A stretch of 64,000 nt of DNA from Gracilibacillus timonensis (GCF_900086715.1 NZ_FLKH01000012.1:620001-684000); one strand, 5' to 3'. Positions 36,194 through 45,537 are shown, counted from the first letter of the stretch. Numbers and translations are program-made. Notes: generated from the sequence alone by a model not told the origin.

Positions 36194-36964
36194 GTGGAAG
36201 CCGTTATATATATATGTCATGGGAGTAGAGTAGAACAAGCCAAACACGAATCAATGCAATTGCTTAGACGAGTAAAGGATCAAGTCGATGCACCGATTCA
36301 AAAGGGTTGCTTTTTAGAACTACAGGAACCAAATATATCAGACGCCGTTGCAAAAGTTGTAGAACAAGGGGCCACAAAAATTGTTGTGATGCCCATTTTA
36401 TTACTCACTGCAGGACATGCTAAACGAGATATTCCCAAACTGATCGAACAAGAACACCATAAGTATCCCGAAGTAGAGTTTGTTTATGGAAAGGCGATTG
36501 AAGTGGATGACAGGATGGTAGATGTATTGGCAGAACGCATTGATGAACTACCACTTCAAAATTTGGAACATTTCGAAATGTTGTTGGTGGGAAGAGGCAG
36601 CAGTGATCCGGATATATTAACCGATATGGACCAATTGGCAAACATGCTACAAGAACGATATCCGAATTCCTCGCTGGAGGTCTGTTTTCTAGCGGCTGCA
36701 AAACCTAAATTTGAACAACTGTTACAAGCCAAGGTAAATCAATCCAGTTCCGTGATTGTTATTCCTTATTTATTATTTACCGGGCTGTTAGATCGTGGCA
36801 TCAAGGAATATATTGCTTCCTTGAATTTGGGGAACGATCAACAAGTGCTGCGAACCGATTATCTAGGGCATCACCCTAATGTGGTTGATGTGTTAGTTGA
36901 TCGAACCAAAGAAGCAATGGAGGGAGCGGCTGACCGTGCAGAAATGGCTGAAGGAAGTAGCTAG
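36194..36964 (+). CDS. sirB: Sirohydrochlorin ferrochelatase
   Basis: A 256-residue CbiX/SirB-type chelatase inserting Fe2+ into sirohydrochlorin to make siroheme. The two metal-binding histidines are H9 in YICHGSR and the one in LLTAGHAKRDIP near residue 75. The protein is a tandem of two similar halves (LLVGRGSSDP starts the second, with the His lost). The start is GTG at 36194 behind a weak AGGGG. It overlaps the next gene by 29 bases. The product serves sulfite or nitrite reductase, not seen in this window. Confidence 0.85.
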   Translation: MEAVIYICHGSRVEQAKHESMQLLRRVKDQVDAPIQKGCFLELQEPNISDAVAKVVEQGATKIVVMPILLLTAGHAKRDIPKLIEQEHHKYPEVEFVYGKAIEVDDRMVDVLAERIDELPLQNLEHFEMLLVGRGSSDPDILTDMDQLANMLQERYPNSSLEVCFLAAAKPKFEQLLQAKVNQSSSVIVIPYLLFTGLLDRGIKEYIASLNLGNDQQVLRTDYLGHHPNVVDVLVDRTKEAMEGAADRAEMAEGSS

Positions 36965-37931
36965 AGGAAAAAAGGGCTCCAAGGATTTAACTTATCAGGA
37001 AACAGTGGAAGTAGCCGAAACCTTGCTGTCTGGACAAGCAACATCGGCACAAACCGCCGCTTATTTGGTGGCAGAACGCATCAAGATGGAATCGGCAGAA
37101 GAATTATTGGCATTTATTCATACGTTATCCGATCATGCCGACCATCTGGACTTAAGCGCCGATCGGCAAGCCCAAGCCATTGATTTTGCAGGACCGTATA
37201 ATGGTCGGAATTCCTTTGCGGCCACTATTCCTGTATCGCTTTTGTTAGCGGAACATGGTGTACCTGTTTTTCTCTCTGCTAGTGACACGCTGCCTCCTAA
37301 ATATGGTACTTCATTAAAAGCGATTATGCAGGAATTGTTGATATCAACGGAGGCAACTAAGCAAGAGCTGACCGCCATGGTCGAGCATGATCAGTTTGGG
37401 TTTGCCGACACCGAACAATATTGTCCGGCTCTTGCTCGCGTTCGTCCCATAAGAGAAGAGATCGGGGTGCGGACCCTATTTAACACCGTAGAAAAACTAG
37501 TCAACATTAGCCAGGCGAAAAATGTGATGCTGGGTGCCTTTCATCGGACGGCTATTAATAAATTATCGGAGGTCTTCAAGCAGCTTGATTATCAACATGT
37601 TTATGTAGTTCAAGGCTTGGAAGGTTCAGAAGATGTCCCAGTGCACCGCAATAGCTTCGTCTTTGATTGGACACCAGAGGGACTGGACTCGTTTATCGTC
37701 AGACCAGAAGATTATGGGCTGGCGAGTAAAGAATTTGATAAACAGGAAAAGTTATCGGCAGTAGAGCAGGCACATAGAGTTCGAGCTGTTTTCCAAGGGG
37801 AACAGACGGGGAAGTATCGCCGTTGTTTTACAGTTACCTCACCTATATTAACACTGAAACCAGTTGCTCTATCAATGATACGAGCTTATTTTTTTATTTA
37901 TTTTAAGTTATATTTTGATAGCGTAATATAA
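36936..37931 (+). pseudogene. TrpD-like phosphoribosyltransferase-family gene, 5' part cut by an IS
   Basis: The first 295 codons (36936-37820) belong to a glycosyltransferase-family-3 protein related to anthranilate phosphoribosyltransferase (LTYQETVEVAETLLSGQATS, ETLL..QTAAYLVAERIKMES). The frame then runs into the IS and ends at 37931 with foreign residues. Joining codon 295 to 39899 restores an in-frame 345-residue protein ending LQSLQQHN. The GTG at 36936 overlaps sirB and has GGAGGG 11 bases upstream. TrpD-like proteins of this sort are often beside siroheme genes; their reaction is unclear, and tryptophan synthesis is not implied. Confidence 0.85.
37710..37820 (+). repeat. Left copy of the 111-bp IS target duplication
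   Basis: Identical to 39788-39898, base for base by eye, and differing immediately on either side. The two copies flank the IS. Confidence 0.93.
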
Positions 37932-37969
37932 CGATATATGATATAATAAGGGATAAAGCAGGTGATATC

Positions 37970-39688
37970 ATGTATTTAAAAAAGACAAAAACAAAGAATG
38001 GACGAATTCATTTAAGTATTGTCGATTCTTATTACGATAAAGCGAAAAAACATGCCAGACAGGTAACCGTGGAAAGCTTAGGTTATCTGGATGAAGCGGA
38101 GAAAAAATATGATGATCCCATCGCTCACTTTAAAGCACGTGTAGAGGAATTAAAAAGAGCGAAAAACGAAAAGAAAGAACCCATCCGATTGGAACTGTCT
38201 GTTGATGAAAAAATGGAAAAAGGAAAAGCATACCGAAAAAATTTCGGGCATGTGATACTCAGTCAGATTTATCACCGGCTGAAGCTGGATACTTTTTGGA
38301 AAAATCGTTCGCATCGCCGGAAATTTGATTTTGATGCCAATATTATTTTTAAGTTATTGATTTTTACACGTCTCTTGTATCCCGGATCGAAATATCAATC
38401 GTTTGAAAATCAATCGCTCTTTTTTGAAAGAACAACTTTTAAGCTTGCCGATGTCTACCGTGCACTTAGCTTCTATAACGAGAAAAAAGACGACTTCCTT
38501 TCGTGGCTGCATGACCAAGTAACAGAAAATTATGGACGAGATACCTCCCGTGTTTTTTATGACGTCACCAATTATTATTTTGAAACAGAGACTATCAAAG
38601 AAGATGATATGCGCCGGAAAGGGGTATCGAAGGAGCATCGCCCCAATCCAATTGTCCAAATGGGGCTGTTTATGGATAATCAAGGCATTCCCATCACCTA
38701 TCAGTTATTCCCTGGAAATACGAATGATTGTATGACCTATCGTCCAAACCTCAAAAAAATGAAATTAGATTATGGAATCAAGCGTGCTGTTGTCGTAGCT
38801 GACAAAGGAATGACCACAGGAGATAACATCTGGTATACGCTCTCTGCCAAAGACGGCTATGTATTCAGTATGTCCGTACGTGGAGCGAACAAGGCATTAA
38901 AAGATTATGTGACGAATGAAAACGGCTATGAATGGCTCGGAAAGGAATACAAACGAAAATCCCGGTTATATCCAAGAGATATTCAAGTGACAGCGAAAAA
39001 TGGAAAAAAACTTACTAGACAAGTCCATGAAAAACAGGTCATCTTTTGGAGCGAAAAATATGCGAAAAAAGCCAAATACGAGAGAGAAAAAATCCTTCAA
39101 AAGACACAAGCTTTAATCGACAATCCAGGGGCTTATAAACGTGCCACTTCCGTAGGTGCCAGTAATTATATTAAAAACATCCGCTTTGATAAAAAGACAG
39201 GCGAAATTTTAACACCAAAAGAACAACTGCAGCTCGATATAGAGAAAATAAAGGAACAAGAAAAACTGGATGGCTATTATGTATTGATTACCAGCGAATA
39301 CAACGAATCGGATGATGCCATCATTGATATGTATCGAGGATTATGGCGGATTGAAGAAACGTTCCGGATCACGAAAAGCAATTTAGAAACCCGGCCTGTT
39401 TATGTTTCCAGCCAGGAACATATTGAGGCACATTTTCTAACTTGTTTTGTATCACTTACGATCGCCAGGTTATTGGAGATGGAGATGAAAGGAGAATATG
39501 GTGTCTCTCGTTTATTAAACAGTTTACGCAAAGCAGAATGTACAGAGCTTAAACAGAATTATTATCTATTTGATTATTATGACGATGTTCTGGAGGCTGT
39601 TGGCAAGCAATTTCAAATTGATTTTTCTTCCAGATATCGTCGATTGGGAGAAATTAAAAAGATTTTAGCACAGACGAAGAAAAGGTGA
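37970..39688 (+). CDS. IS1634-family transposase
   Basis: A full-length 572-residue DDE transposase. Candidate catalytic residues: D198 (FYDVTNYYFE), D278 (VVADKGM) and E462 in the YRGLWRIEETFRITK motif (the Y, R, E, K arrangement of the IS4-type superfamily). The N-terminal part starts MYLKKTKTKNGRIHLSIV. No frameshift or early stop is seen, so it may be active. GCAGGTGATATC precedes the ATG. Confidence 0.94.
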   Translation: MYLKKTKTKNGRIHLSIVDSYYDKAKKHARQVTVESLGYLDEAEKKYDDPIAHFKARVEELKRAKNEKKEPIRLELSVDEKMEKGKAYRKNFGHVILSQIYHRLKLDTFWKNRSHRRKFDFDANIIFKLLIFTRLLYPGSKYQSFENQSLFFERTTFKLADVYRALSFYNEKKDDFLSWLHDQVTENYGRDTSRVFYDVTNYYFETETIKEDDMRRKGVSKEHRPNPIVQMGLFMDNQGIPITYQLFPGNTNDCMTYRPNLKKMKLDYGIKRAVVVADKGMTTGDNIWYTLSAKDGYVFSMSVRGANKALKDYVTNENGYEWLGKEYKRKSRLYPRDIQVTAKNGKKLTRQVHEKQVIFWSEKYAKKAKYEREKILQKTQALIDNPGAYKRATSVGASNYIKNIRFDKKTGEILTPKEQLQLDIEKIKEQEKLDGYYVLITSEYNESDDAIIDMYRGLWRIEETFRITKSNLETRPVYVSSQEHIEAHFLTCFVSLTIARLLEMEMKGEYGVSRLLNSLRKAECTELKQNYYLFDYYDDVLEAVGKQFQIDFSSRYRRLGEIKKILAQTKKR

Positions 39689-39717
39689 TTTTTCCCCATG
39701 AAAACAGGACAAAATAC

Positions 39718-39764
39718 AACACCCCTCCATCCCAGTTACATCAAGGGATAAAGGGGTGTTTTTG
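39718..39764 (+). terminator. Terminator inside the IS
   Basis: AACACCCCTCCATCCC pairs with GGGATAAAGGGGTGTT (one mismatch and loop), followed by a T run. Confidence 0.85.
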
Positions 39765-39787
39765 TTTGTTTTTACTGTAAAACTCAG

Positions 39788-40051
39788 GATTATGGGCTGG
39801 CGAGTAAAGAATTTGATAAACAGGAAAAGTTATCGGCAGTAGAGCAGGCACATAGAGTTCGAGCTGTTTTCCAAGGGGAACAGACGGGGAAGTATCGCTA
39901 TGCCTATCATCAAACCCTTTTAAACGCGGGTTTACGCTATTACCTTTTTCATATCACCTCAAGTATAGAAGAAGGAATTGAGCTTGCTAAGCAACAAATA
40001 CATACGGGGCGGGCGTTGGGAAAATTGCAGTCGCTCCAGCAGCATAACTGA
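39788..40051 (+). pseudogene. TrpD-like gene, 3' part after the IS
   Basis: Begins with the right copy of the duplicated 111 bp (39788-39898) and continues in the original frame to a TGA at 40049-40051 (YAYHQTLLNAGLRYYLF, then HITSSIEEGIELAKQ). Five bases separate it from the convergent sirC stop. Confidence 0.88.
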
Positions 40052-40056
40052 GGTGT

Positions 40057-40674
40057 CTACATCGATTTCATTTGCGCCACATGATCGAGCCAGTCTTGTT
40101 GTGCTCTCGTAGAAAAAATAGGTTCATCGACAATCGTTTGTAATAATTCCTGTCTCTTTTGGGCAGAAGCTATATGCGTACGGACTGTGATGCGGGCTTG
40201 GTATAAAAAATCGATATATTGCTCATACGAATCAGGGATTTGTTCTTCTATCGTCTGCTTTATTTTTTGTGCAAGGATAGGACTGGCACCTCCCGTAGAA
40301 ATCGCAACCTGTAATCGCCCTTTGTTTATCGTGATCGGGAATTGCAGGTTGCCGACGTGTGCTTGATGGCTGGCATTTACCCAGGCTTTCTCTGGAGCAT
40401 GTTCTGCCAAATATTGATTAGTCGCTGGATCGTTGGTGGCAATAATAATAACGTCTGCCTCTGTCATATGGGATAATTGACAACGTGCCTTGATCCATTG
40501 AATTTGATACTGGTCAATAAGGTTTTGTATGATAGATGATATTTCCGGACTGACAATCGTTATATTGTGATGAAAAGGAAGCAGTTTTTGCAATTTTCTT
40601 GCTGCTACCGTTCCTCCGCCTGCTAAGACAATTTTTTTATGATGCAGATTCACAAATAAAGGTATGAGACACAT
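40057..40674 (-). CDS. sirC: Precorrin-2 dehydrogenase / SirC
   Basis: A 205-residue NAD-dependent dehydrogenase oxidising precorrin-2 to sirohydrochlorin, the substrate of SirB. The Rossmann start is KIVLAGGGTVAARKLQKLL (residues 14-32), followed by VIIIATNDPATNQ and PITINKGRLQVAISTGGASP, as in CysG N-terminal domains and B. subtilis YlnF. GAGGAG precedes the ATG. It is convergent with the TrpD-like gene, so the siroheme genes are on both strands. The uroporphyrinogen methyltransferase is not in the window. Confidence 0.88.
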   Translation of the reverse strand: MCLIPLFVNLHHKKIVLAGGGTVAARKLQKLLPFHHNITIVSPEISSIIQNLIDQYQIQWIKARCQLSHMTEADVIIIATNDPATNQYLAEHAPEKAWVNASHQAHVGNLQFPITINKGRLQVAISTGGASPILAQKIKQTIEEQIPDSYEQYIDFLYQARITVRTHIASAQKRQELLQTIVDEPIFSTRAQQDWLDHVAQMKSM

Positions 40675-40817
40675 GGATAAATCTCCTCGCCGTGATGGTT
40701 TTTCTTCATTTTAGTATGAGTAATCACTTTAGACAAGCGGTTTGACAGAAAGTATGATCTTTTTTAAACTTAATATAATAAATAGTTTGATTTCGAGAGA
40801 AGAGGAAGGGTGATAAG

Positions 40818-41426
40818 ATGAAGCATATTTTTAAAGAAGGAAAACAATTACAGGGCCCCACCTTACTTTTATTACATGGCACAGGCGGTACAGAAACTGA
40901 TTTGCTGCCGATTGCAGAACGACTGGATCCAGATGCCAATGTGTTAAGTGTGCGTGGCAACGTGTTGGAAAATGGCATGCCGCGATTTTTTAAACGGTTA
41001 GCGGAAGGCGTTTTTGATGAAGAGGATTTGCGCTTGCGGACGAAAGAGTTATATGAGTTTCTGGATGAAGCGGCAGAGGAATACCAATTTGACCGTAACT
41101 ATGTGATCGCCGTAGGTTACTCGAATGGCGCAAATATCGCAGGAAGTTTGTTATTTCGCTATCAGGATGCTCTATCTGCTGCTATCTTACACCATCCAAT
41201 GGTCCCAAGCAGGAACATCGAATTGCCAGAGCTGACTAATGTGAAGGTTCTGATTACCGCTGGACATAATGATCCTTTGTGTACAGAGCAAGAATCCTTG
41301 GACCTGGAGCGAATTTTGAAGGATAATGGTGCTTTGGTTCAGATTCATTGGGAGAATAATGGCCATCAGCTGACCCAAACAGAAGTTGCTGCAGCAAGCG
41401 AATGGTATCAAAAAGAAATGAGCTAA
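40818..41426 (+). CDS. Carboxylesterase/phospholipase-type alpha/beta hydrolase
   Basis: A 202-residue alpha/beta hydrolase of the Abhydrolase_2 type. LLLHGTGGTE (18-27) forms the oxyanion hole, the nucleophile is the Ser of AVGYSNGAN (near 96), followed by ITAGHNDPLC (Asp) and NNGHQLT (His). It resembles B. subtilis MhqD/YodD. AGGAAGGGTG precedes the ATG. It is monocistronic with a terminator. The natural substrate is unknown. Confidence 0.82.
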   Translation: MKHIFKEGKQLQGPTLLLLHGTGGTETDLLPIAERLDPDANVLSVRGNVLENGMPRFFKRLAEGVFDEEDLRLRTKELYEFLDEAAEEYQFDRNYVIAVGYSNGANIAGSLLFRYQDALSAAILHHPMVPSRNIELPELTNVKVLITAGHNDPLCTEQESLDLERILKDNGALVQIHWENNGHQLTQTEVAAASEWYQKEMS

Positions 41427-41431
41427 AACAA

Positions 41432-41467
41432 GACCTTGTATTCCGTGATGGAGTGCAAGGTTTTTTA
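41432..41467 (+). terminator. Terminator after the hydrolase
   Basis: ACCTTGTATTCC pairs with GGAGTGCAAGGT (imperfect) and is followed by six T. 41468-41640 shows no gene. Confidence 0.8.
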
Positions 41468-41643
41468 TGGTTGCCATAAAAGAAATGACGACCAAAAAAG
41501 TTCGGAAAGCTTAGAAAATGGTTGTCATGATCAAGATAATCCCCCGTTTTATTTTCCAGGTTTGGTCCATCATTTAAGATCGTCAATGTTCCTTAAGTGA
41601 TAAAAGATCAACACATGGAAGTCTAAAAAATTAAAAAACCCTC

Positions 41644-41715
41644 TTGCAATTTTTCAAAAATCATCTATAATTAACTGTATTAACATAACTAGTACACCTA
41701 ATACAATTAATACAG
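41644..41715 (+). promoter_or_regulatory. Promoter and operator of the second GntR/ABC operon
   Basis: TTGCAA (41644-41649), 16 bases, then TATAAT (41666-41671). It is followed by CTGTATTAA (41675-41683) and its complement TTAATACAG (41707-41715). Between them AGTACACCTAATACAA (41691-41706) matches the operator arm of the first GntR operon (AGTACACTAATACAA) with one extra C. Autorepression by the downstream GntR is likely. Confidence 0.75.
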
Positions 41716-41731
41716 TGAAAGGGAGGGTGCC

Positions 41732-42127
41732 ATGTTTGAATTAGATTTGCGCAGCAGGCAGCCGATTTATGAGCAATTAGTGGATAAATTCAAACAGCTC
41801 ATTATGAGTGAAGTACTTCAGCAAGATGAACAGTTACCCTCGGTACGATCACTAGCACAAGATTTATCAATTAATCCTAATACGATTCAAAAGGCATACC
41901 GAGAGTTAGAAGCACAGGGCTATATTTATTCTGTAAAAGGAAAGGGTAGCTTTGTCAGTCAAATATCACAGATAGATAACACAGCAGAGATCAAGGAAAT
42001 TAGAGAACATTTGAAACGATTAATGGTCGAGGCTTTTTTTCTCGGCATGACAAACCAAGAGATGAAGCAAATAATAGAAGAGAGTCAGACATCAGTGTTA
42101 AAGGGGGATGCTTATGATCCAGATTGA
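41732..42127 (+). CDS. YtrA-type GntR transcriptional regulator
   Basis: A 131-residue winged-helix regulator (QPIYEQLVDKFKQLIMSEVL, LPSVRSLAQDLSINPNTIQK, KGKGSFVSQ) with a short helical tail. It is similar in layout to the regulator at 24591-24956 (both contain the PSVR/PAVR and NPNTIQ segments). GGGAGGG precedes the ATG. The gene overlaps the ATPase gene by 14 bases. Confidence 0.92.
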   Translation: MFELDLRSRQPIYEQLVDKFKQLIMSEVLQQDEQLPSVRSLAQDLSINPNTIQKAYRELEAQGYIYSVKGKGSFVSQISQIDNTAEIKEIREHLKRLMVEAFFLGMTNQEMKQIIEESQTSVLKGDAYDPD

Positions 42128-43016
42128 GCAATTGTCAAAGCATTTTGAAAAAAATAAGGTGCTGCAACAGATTAACTTATCCGTTAAAAAGGGTTCAATT
42201 TATGGATTACTTGGTTCGAATGGCGCGGGCAAAACGACATTGCTAAAAACGATTGCTGGTATCATTAAGCAGAATCACGGGAGTATCCTGATTGAAGACA
42301 ACCCGGTTTTTGAGCATACGCTATTAAAAGAACGAATGATTTTTATTCCAGATCAACCCTTTTTCTTTTCACAATATACCGTTAAGCAAATGGCATCATT
42401 TTATGCCAATACCTATCCATACTGGGATCAAAAACGCTTTGATCATATGCAGCAGTTATTGGATTTAAATCCGAAAGAGAAAATCCATAAATTCTCCAAA
42501 GGAATGCAGCGCCAAGTAGCTTTTTGGCTGGCTTTATGTGCTCGCCCGGATTACTTAATTATGGATGAACCATTTGATGGGCTTGACGCCGTCATCCGAC
42601 GTAAAATCAAGTCATGGATCATTCAGGATGTAGCGGAACGTGATATGACCGTACTTATTTCCTCGCACAACCTTCAAGAAGTGGAGGACATGTGTGACGC
42701 GATCGGCGTATTACATCGTGGTAAGCTCTTGATCGAGAACAATCTTGATGATCTAAAATCCGATACACATAAGGTGCAATTTGCCTTTAAAGGCGAAGTG
42801 GATGAGGCAGCTTTATTAGAAGGATTACAGATTATTGAAAAGGAAAAACGAGGCAGTGTTTATGTTTGTGTGATTCGAGGGGATCGAACAGATATTGAAG
42901 AAAAAATAGGGAAGTATCAACCAGTGATTTTTGATATTTTGCCGTTAACATTAGAGGAAATCTTTATTTATGAAATGGAGGATGCGGGCTATGGGATCGA
43001 GAATATTCTCTTATAA
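42114..43016 (+). CDS. ABC transporter ATP-binding protein (YtrB-like)
   Basis: A 300-residue ABC ATPase. Walker A is GSNGAGKTTLL (about 36-46), the signature variant is FSKGMQRQV (near 126), Walker B is LIMDEPFDGLD, and the H-loop is ISSHNL. About 80 extra residues follow the ATPase core. I prefer the ATG at 42114 to that at 42108 for its spacing from AAGGGGG. The start and the end overlap both neighbours, so the four-gene operon is tightly coupled. Confidence 0.9.
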   Translation: MIQIEQLSKHFEKNKVLQQINLSVKKGSIYGLLGSNGAGKTTLLKTIAGIIKQNHGSILIEDNPVFEHTLLKERMIFIPDQPFFFSQYTVKQMASFYANTYPYWDQKRFDHMQQLLDLNPKEKIHKFSKGMQRQVAFWLALCARPDYLIMDEPFDGLDAVIRRKIKSWIIQDVAERDMTVLISSHNLQEVEDMCDAIGVLHRGKLLIENNLDDLKSDTHKVQFAFKGEVDEAALLEGLQIIEKEKRGSVYVCVIRGDRTDIEEKIGKYQPVIFDILPLTLEEIFIYEMEDAGYGIENILL

Positions 43017-44967
43017 AAAAGAATTAATGAAACAAAGTTTTCGATCAACTGGCTGGATTGGCATCGCCTACTTATTGGTATTATTGCTCGTCTTACCAAT
43101 ACGCGTTCTCATGGAGCTGTCCAATGAGGAATTTAGGCTCGGACTTGCGCAAGAAGAAATGTGGGAGCATACCGATATCTTTCTATCCTTGGGTTCTGCT
43201 TTTCAAGTGCTTTTTATTGTTATCTTTTCTGTATTGGCTGGTATTTTCGTTTCCCATTATATGCACGCAAAGGGGTCTTCTGATTTTATGCACAGTCTGC
43301 CCTTGAAACGCTCCACCATTTTTATTCATCAGCTGGTGATGGGGTATATCCAATTGTTAGTTCCTGTTGTGCTTACTGGTTTGATCTTACTGGCGCTGTT
43401 GAATATCGATCAAGTGGATATCATTTATCAAAGTGGCGATATTTTTCGCTGGTTTTATTATACGATGACGTTCCAAACCTTGTTCTTTGCTTGCAGTTTA
43501 TTTATCGGACACCTTACCGGTAATTCAATTGTTCAAGGTGCACTTACCTATATTACCCTGTTTTTCCCGGCGGGTATTATCTTTTTGCTGCAAAGTAATT
43601 TGGCGCTATTATTAATTGGTTACAGCGATTCCTTTACGCCAGATGCGTTAATGTACCGTTTATCGCCAATTATCTGGCTGATAGATAATATGTATGGCGT
43701 TTCGGATGGCTGGACGTTATGGTATTACTGGATTGTTGCCCTTGTCTTTATCGTTGTGGCTGCTTTGCTTTATCAGATAAGACCAGCAGAAGTAACACAA
43801 CAAGCCTTTGCGTTTCCAATTATCAAGCCTATTTTTAAGTTTGGGGTTACCTTTTGTATGATGTTGCTGGGCGGCATGTATTTTGCGGTGATACAAGGTG
43901 CAAGCCTTTCTTGGTTAACGGTAGGTTATGGATTAGGAGCTGTGATTGGCTATGTATTGGCAGAAATGTTAATTCAAAAAACTTGGCGTGTGTTTGCCAA
44001 GTGGAGAGGATTTGTCGTGTATATCGGCATCTCGATTATTTTACTCTTATCCGTTGTCTTTGATTGGTATGGATTTGAGTCTAAAATTCCAATCGCTGAC
44101 CAAGTAGAGGGAGTGATGATTAACACTGGAGAGATGGGAAGCAGGTACTATTTAAATGAGGAGTATGATTCCGATTATTTTGTGGAAGATCATCAAAGCA
44201 TTCAAGATACGATCTCGCTGCATCAAGAGCTACTGGATCGGAACCGACACTCTACTTTTGACGGCATTTTCTATTCCAATAACGTAACGCTAACGTATTT
44301 ATTATCCAACGGCCAGCAGATGACGAGGGAATACACAATGGATGATATTACGACACTAGATCCATACCTAGAACGAATGGCACAGCATGATAATTTTAAA
44401 AAAGCTATCTATCCGTGGCTATTTGAGGAGGGTATTACATTCCGGTCTGTTTACCTTTATGGTTACCAGCAATCACAGGAGATAACGTCTCCGGAAATGA
44501 TCGATAAGCTAGTGGAAGCTTATCGGCAAGATGTGCTTGATATGGACTATCAAATGCTTAGACGGGCAGATGTACAATCTACGCTTTCGATCGAATTTCA
44601 ACTCCATGATGGAACGTCTATTGGTCATGGTGTTCCGGTGAATTTTCGGCATGTGATTGAGTTGTTGCAAGAAGAAAACATGGATGACTTAATACAAGTC
44701 AACGAAGATGATGTGCGAATGATTGCTATCACAGATGAAACAGGTGATCCAGAAGATTTTTACGCCTTTCCATTTCAAGATGTACCAGGAAATTGGCTAC
44801 GTGTGACCGATGGACAAGATATTAGTGAGTTAATGGATTTAAACGCAAATCAAGACGGGGATCGGTGGATTGGCTTTTACGGACGTGAGAATGAATTATT
44901 GTATACCATTCCGATTGATTCGTCGCAATTACCTGCTCATATAAGCAGTCAATTAGAATCGCCCTAA
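42991..44967 (+). CDS. ABC permease with large extracellular C-terminal domain (DUF6449-like)
   Basis: A 658-residue permease. The first 350 residues hold about nine membrane segments (GWIGIAYLLVLLLVLPIRV at the start; a family-typical HYMHAKGSSDFMHSLPLKR near 80). From about 365 on it is mostly soluble and acidic, predicted outside the membrane. The layout fits Bacillaceae ABC-2 permeases with a DUF6449 tail. The start at 42991 has GGAGG upstream. The external domain could sense or bind an envelope-active compound, given the linked GntR and ECF sigma genes (inference). Confidence 0.82.
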   Translation: MGSRIFSYKKELMKQSFRSTGWIGIAYLLVLLLVLPIRVLMELSNEEFRLGLAQEEMWEHTDIFLSLGSAFQVLFIVIFSVLAGIFVSHYMHAKGSSDFMHSLPLKRSTIFIHQLVMGYIQLLVPVVLTGLILLALLNIDQVDIIYQSGDIFRWFYYTMTFQTLFFACSLFIGHLTGNSIVQGALTYITLFFPAGIIFLLQSNLALLLIGYSDSFTPDALMYRLSPIIWLIDNMYGVSDGWTLWYYWIVALVFIVVAALLYQIRPAEVTQQAFAFPIIKPIFKFGVTFCMMLLGGMYFAVIQGASLSWLTVGYGLGAVIGYVLAEMLIQKTWRVFAKWRGFVVYIGISIILLLSVVFDWYGFESKIPIADQVEGVMINTGEMGSRYYLNEEYDSDYFVEDHQSIQDTISLHQELLDRNRHSTFDGIFYSNNVTLTYLLSNGQQMTREYTMDDITTLDPYLERMAQHDNFKKAIYPWLFEEGITFRSVYLYGYQQSQEITSPEMIDKLVEAYRQDVLDMDYQMLRRADVQSTLSIEFQLHDGTSIGHGVPVNFRHVIELLQEENMDDLIQVNEDDVRMIAITDETGDPEDFYAFPFQDVPGNWLRVTDGQDISELMDLNANQDGDRWIGFYGRENELLYTIPIDSSQLPAHISSQLESP

Positions 44968-44983
44968 AGGAAGGTGAAGCAGT

Positions 44984-45511
44984 GTGTGGAACTACGATAT
45001 CATTGTTGATCAATTTCAAGCCATGATGTATTATACCGCCTTCAATGTAGTAAAAGACAAGCAAACCGCTGAAGACGTTGTGCAAGAAACGTGGATCAAG
45101 GTGCTAAAACAAGGGAAGAAAATAACGCAGGTGGAAAAGCTGGGTTCCTGGCTAAAAACAATTACGACCCGAACGGCCATTGATTTACTCCGCAAAGAGA
45201 AACGCTCACATACCTGTTTGTTTCAGGATCCTAATTGGCTGGAAGAGCTGGATTTGTGTGCGGGGGACTTTGTGGAAGAACGTTTAAATTGTTCAATCCT
45301 ATTGGAAGAGTTAGAACAATGTATCGGTAATCAGCAAAAATTATTGGCTGTCTTTCAACTAAAATTCAGGCTGGAGTTTGATAATCAACAAATAGCAGAG
45401 ATGTTAAATATTAGTAATTCAGCAGTGAAAACACGACTGTTCAGAATCAGAAAATTACTTAAACGTGCGGAAGTTGTAGAGGATTTTTCCGAATTTGCAG
45501 TCGGTGCATAA
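44984..45511 (+). CDS. ECF-type RNA polymerase sigma factor
   Basis: A 175-residue group 4 sigma factor. Region 2 is at about 8-75 (DKQTAEDVVQETWIKVLKQG, WLKTITTRTAIDLLRKEKR) and region 4 at about 110-165 (LLAVFQLKFRLEFDNQQIAE, NISNSAVKTRLFRIRKLL). The start is GTG at 44984 with AAGGAAGGTG upstream. It is 16 bases after the ABC permease, so it is co-transcribed with a GntR-controlled exporter. No anti-sigma gene follows: the next feature is a terminator. Confidence 0.9.
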   Translation: MWNYDIIVDQFQAMMYYTAFNVVKDKQTAEDVVQETWIKVLKQGKKITQVEKLGSWLKTITTRTAIDLLRKEKRSHTCLFQDPNWLEELDLCAGDFVEERLNCSILLEELEQCIGNQQKLLAVFQLKFRLEFDNQQIAEMLNISNSAVKTRLFRIRKLLKRAEVVEDFSEFAVGA

Positions 45512-45537
45512 TATGTATATGCAACTGTTTTTTACAA

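Larger units (their letters stand above)
37821..39787 (+). mobile_element. IS1634-family insertion sequence (about 1967 bp)
   Basis: Bounded by the 111-bp direct repeats. The ends are imperfect inverted repeats sharing GTTTTACAGT (left end 37821: C, three bases, GTTTTACAGT; right end, read inward from 39787: C, three bases, GTTTTACAGT). It contains one transposase gene and its own terminator. Family members are known for long, variable target duplications, which this shows. Intact frame and identical duplications indicate a recent event. Confidence 0.93.

Noticed and set aside
41254-41586. Minus-strand frame over the hydrolase end
   Set aside because: Antisense to a clear alpha/beta hydrolase gene and its terminator, without a ribosome site.
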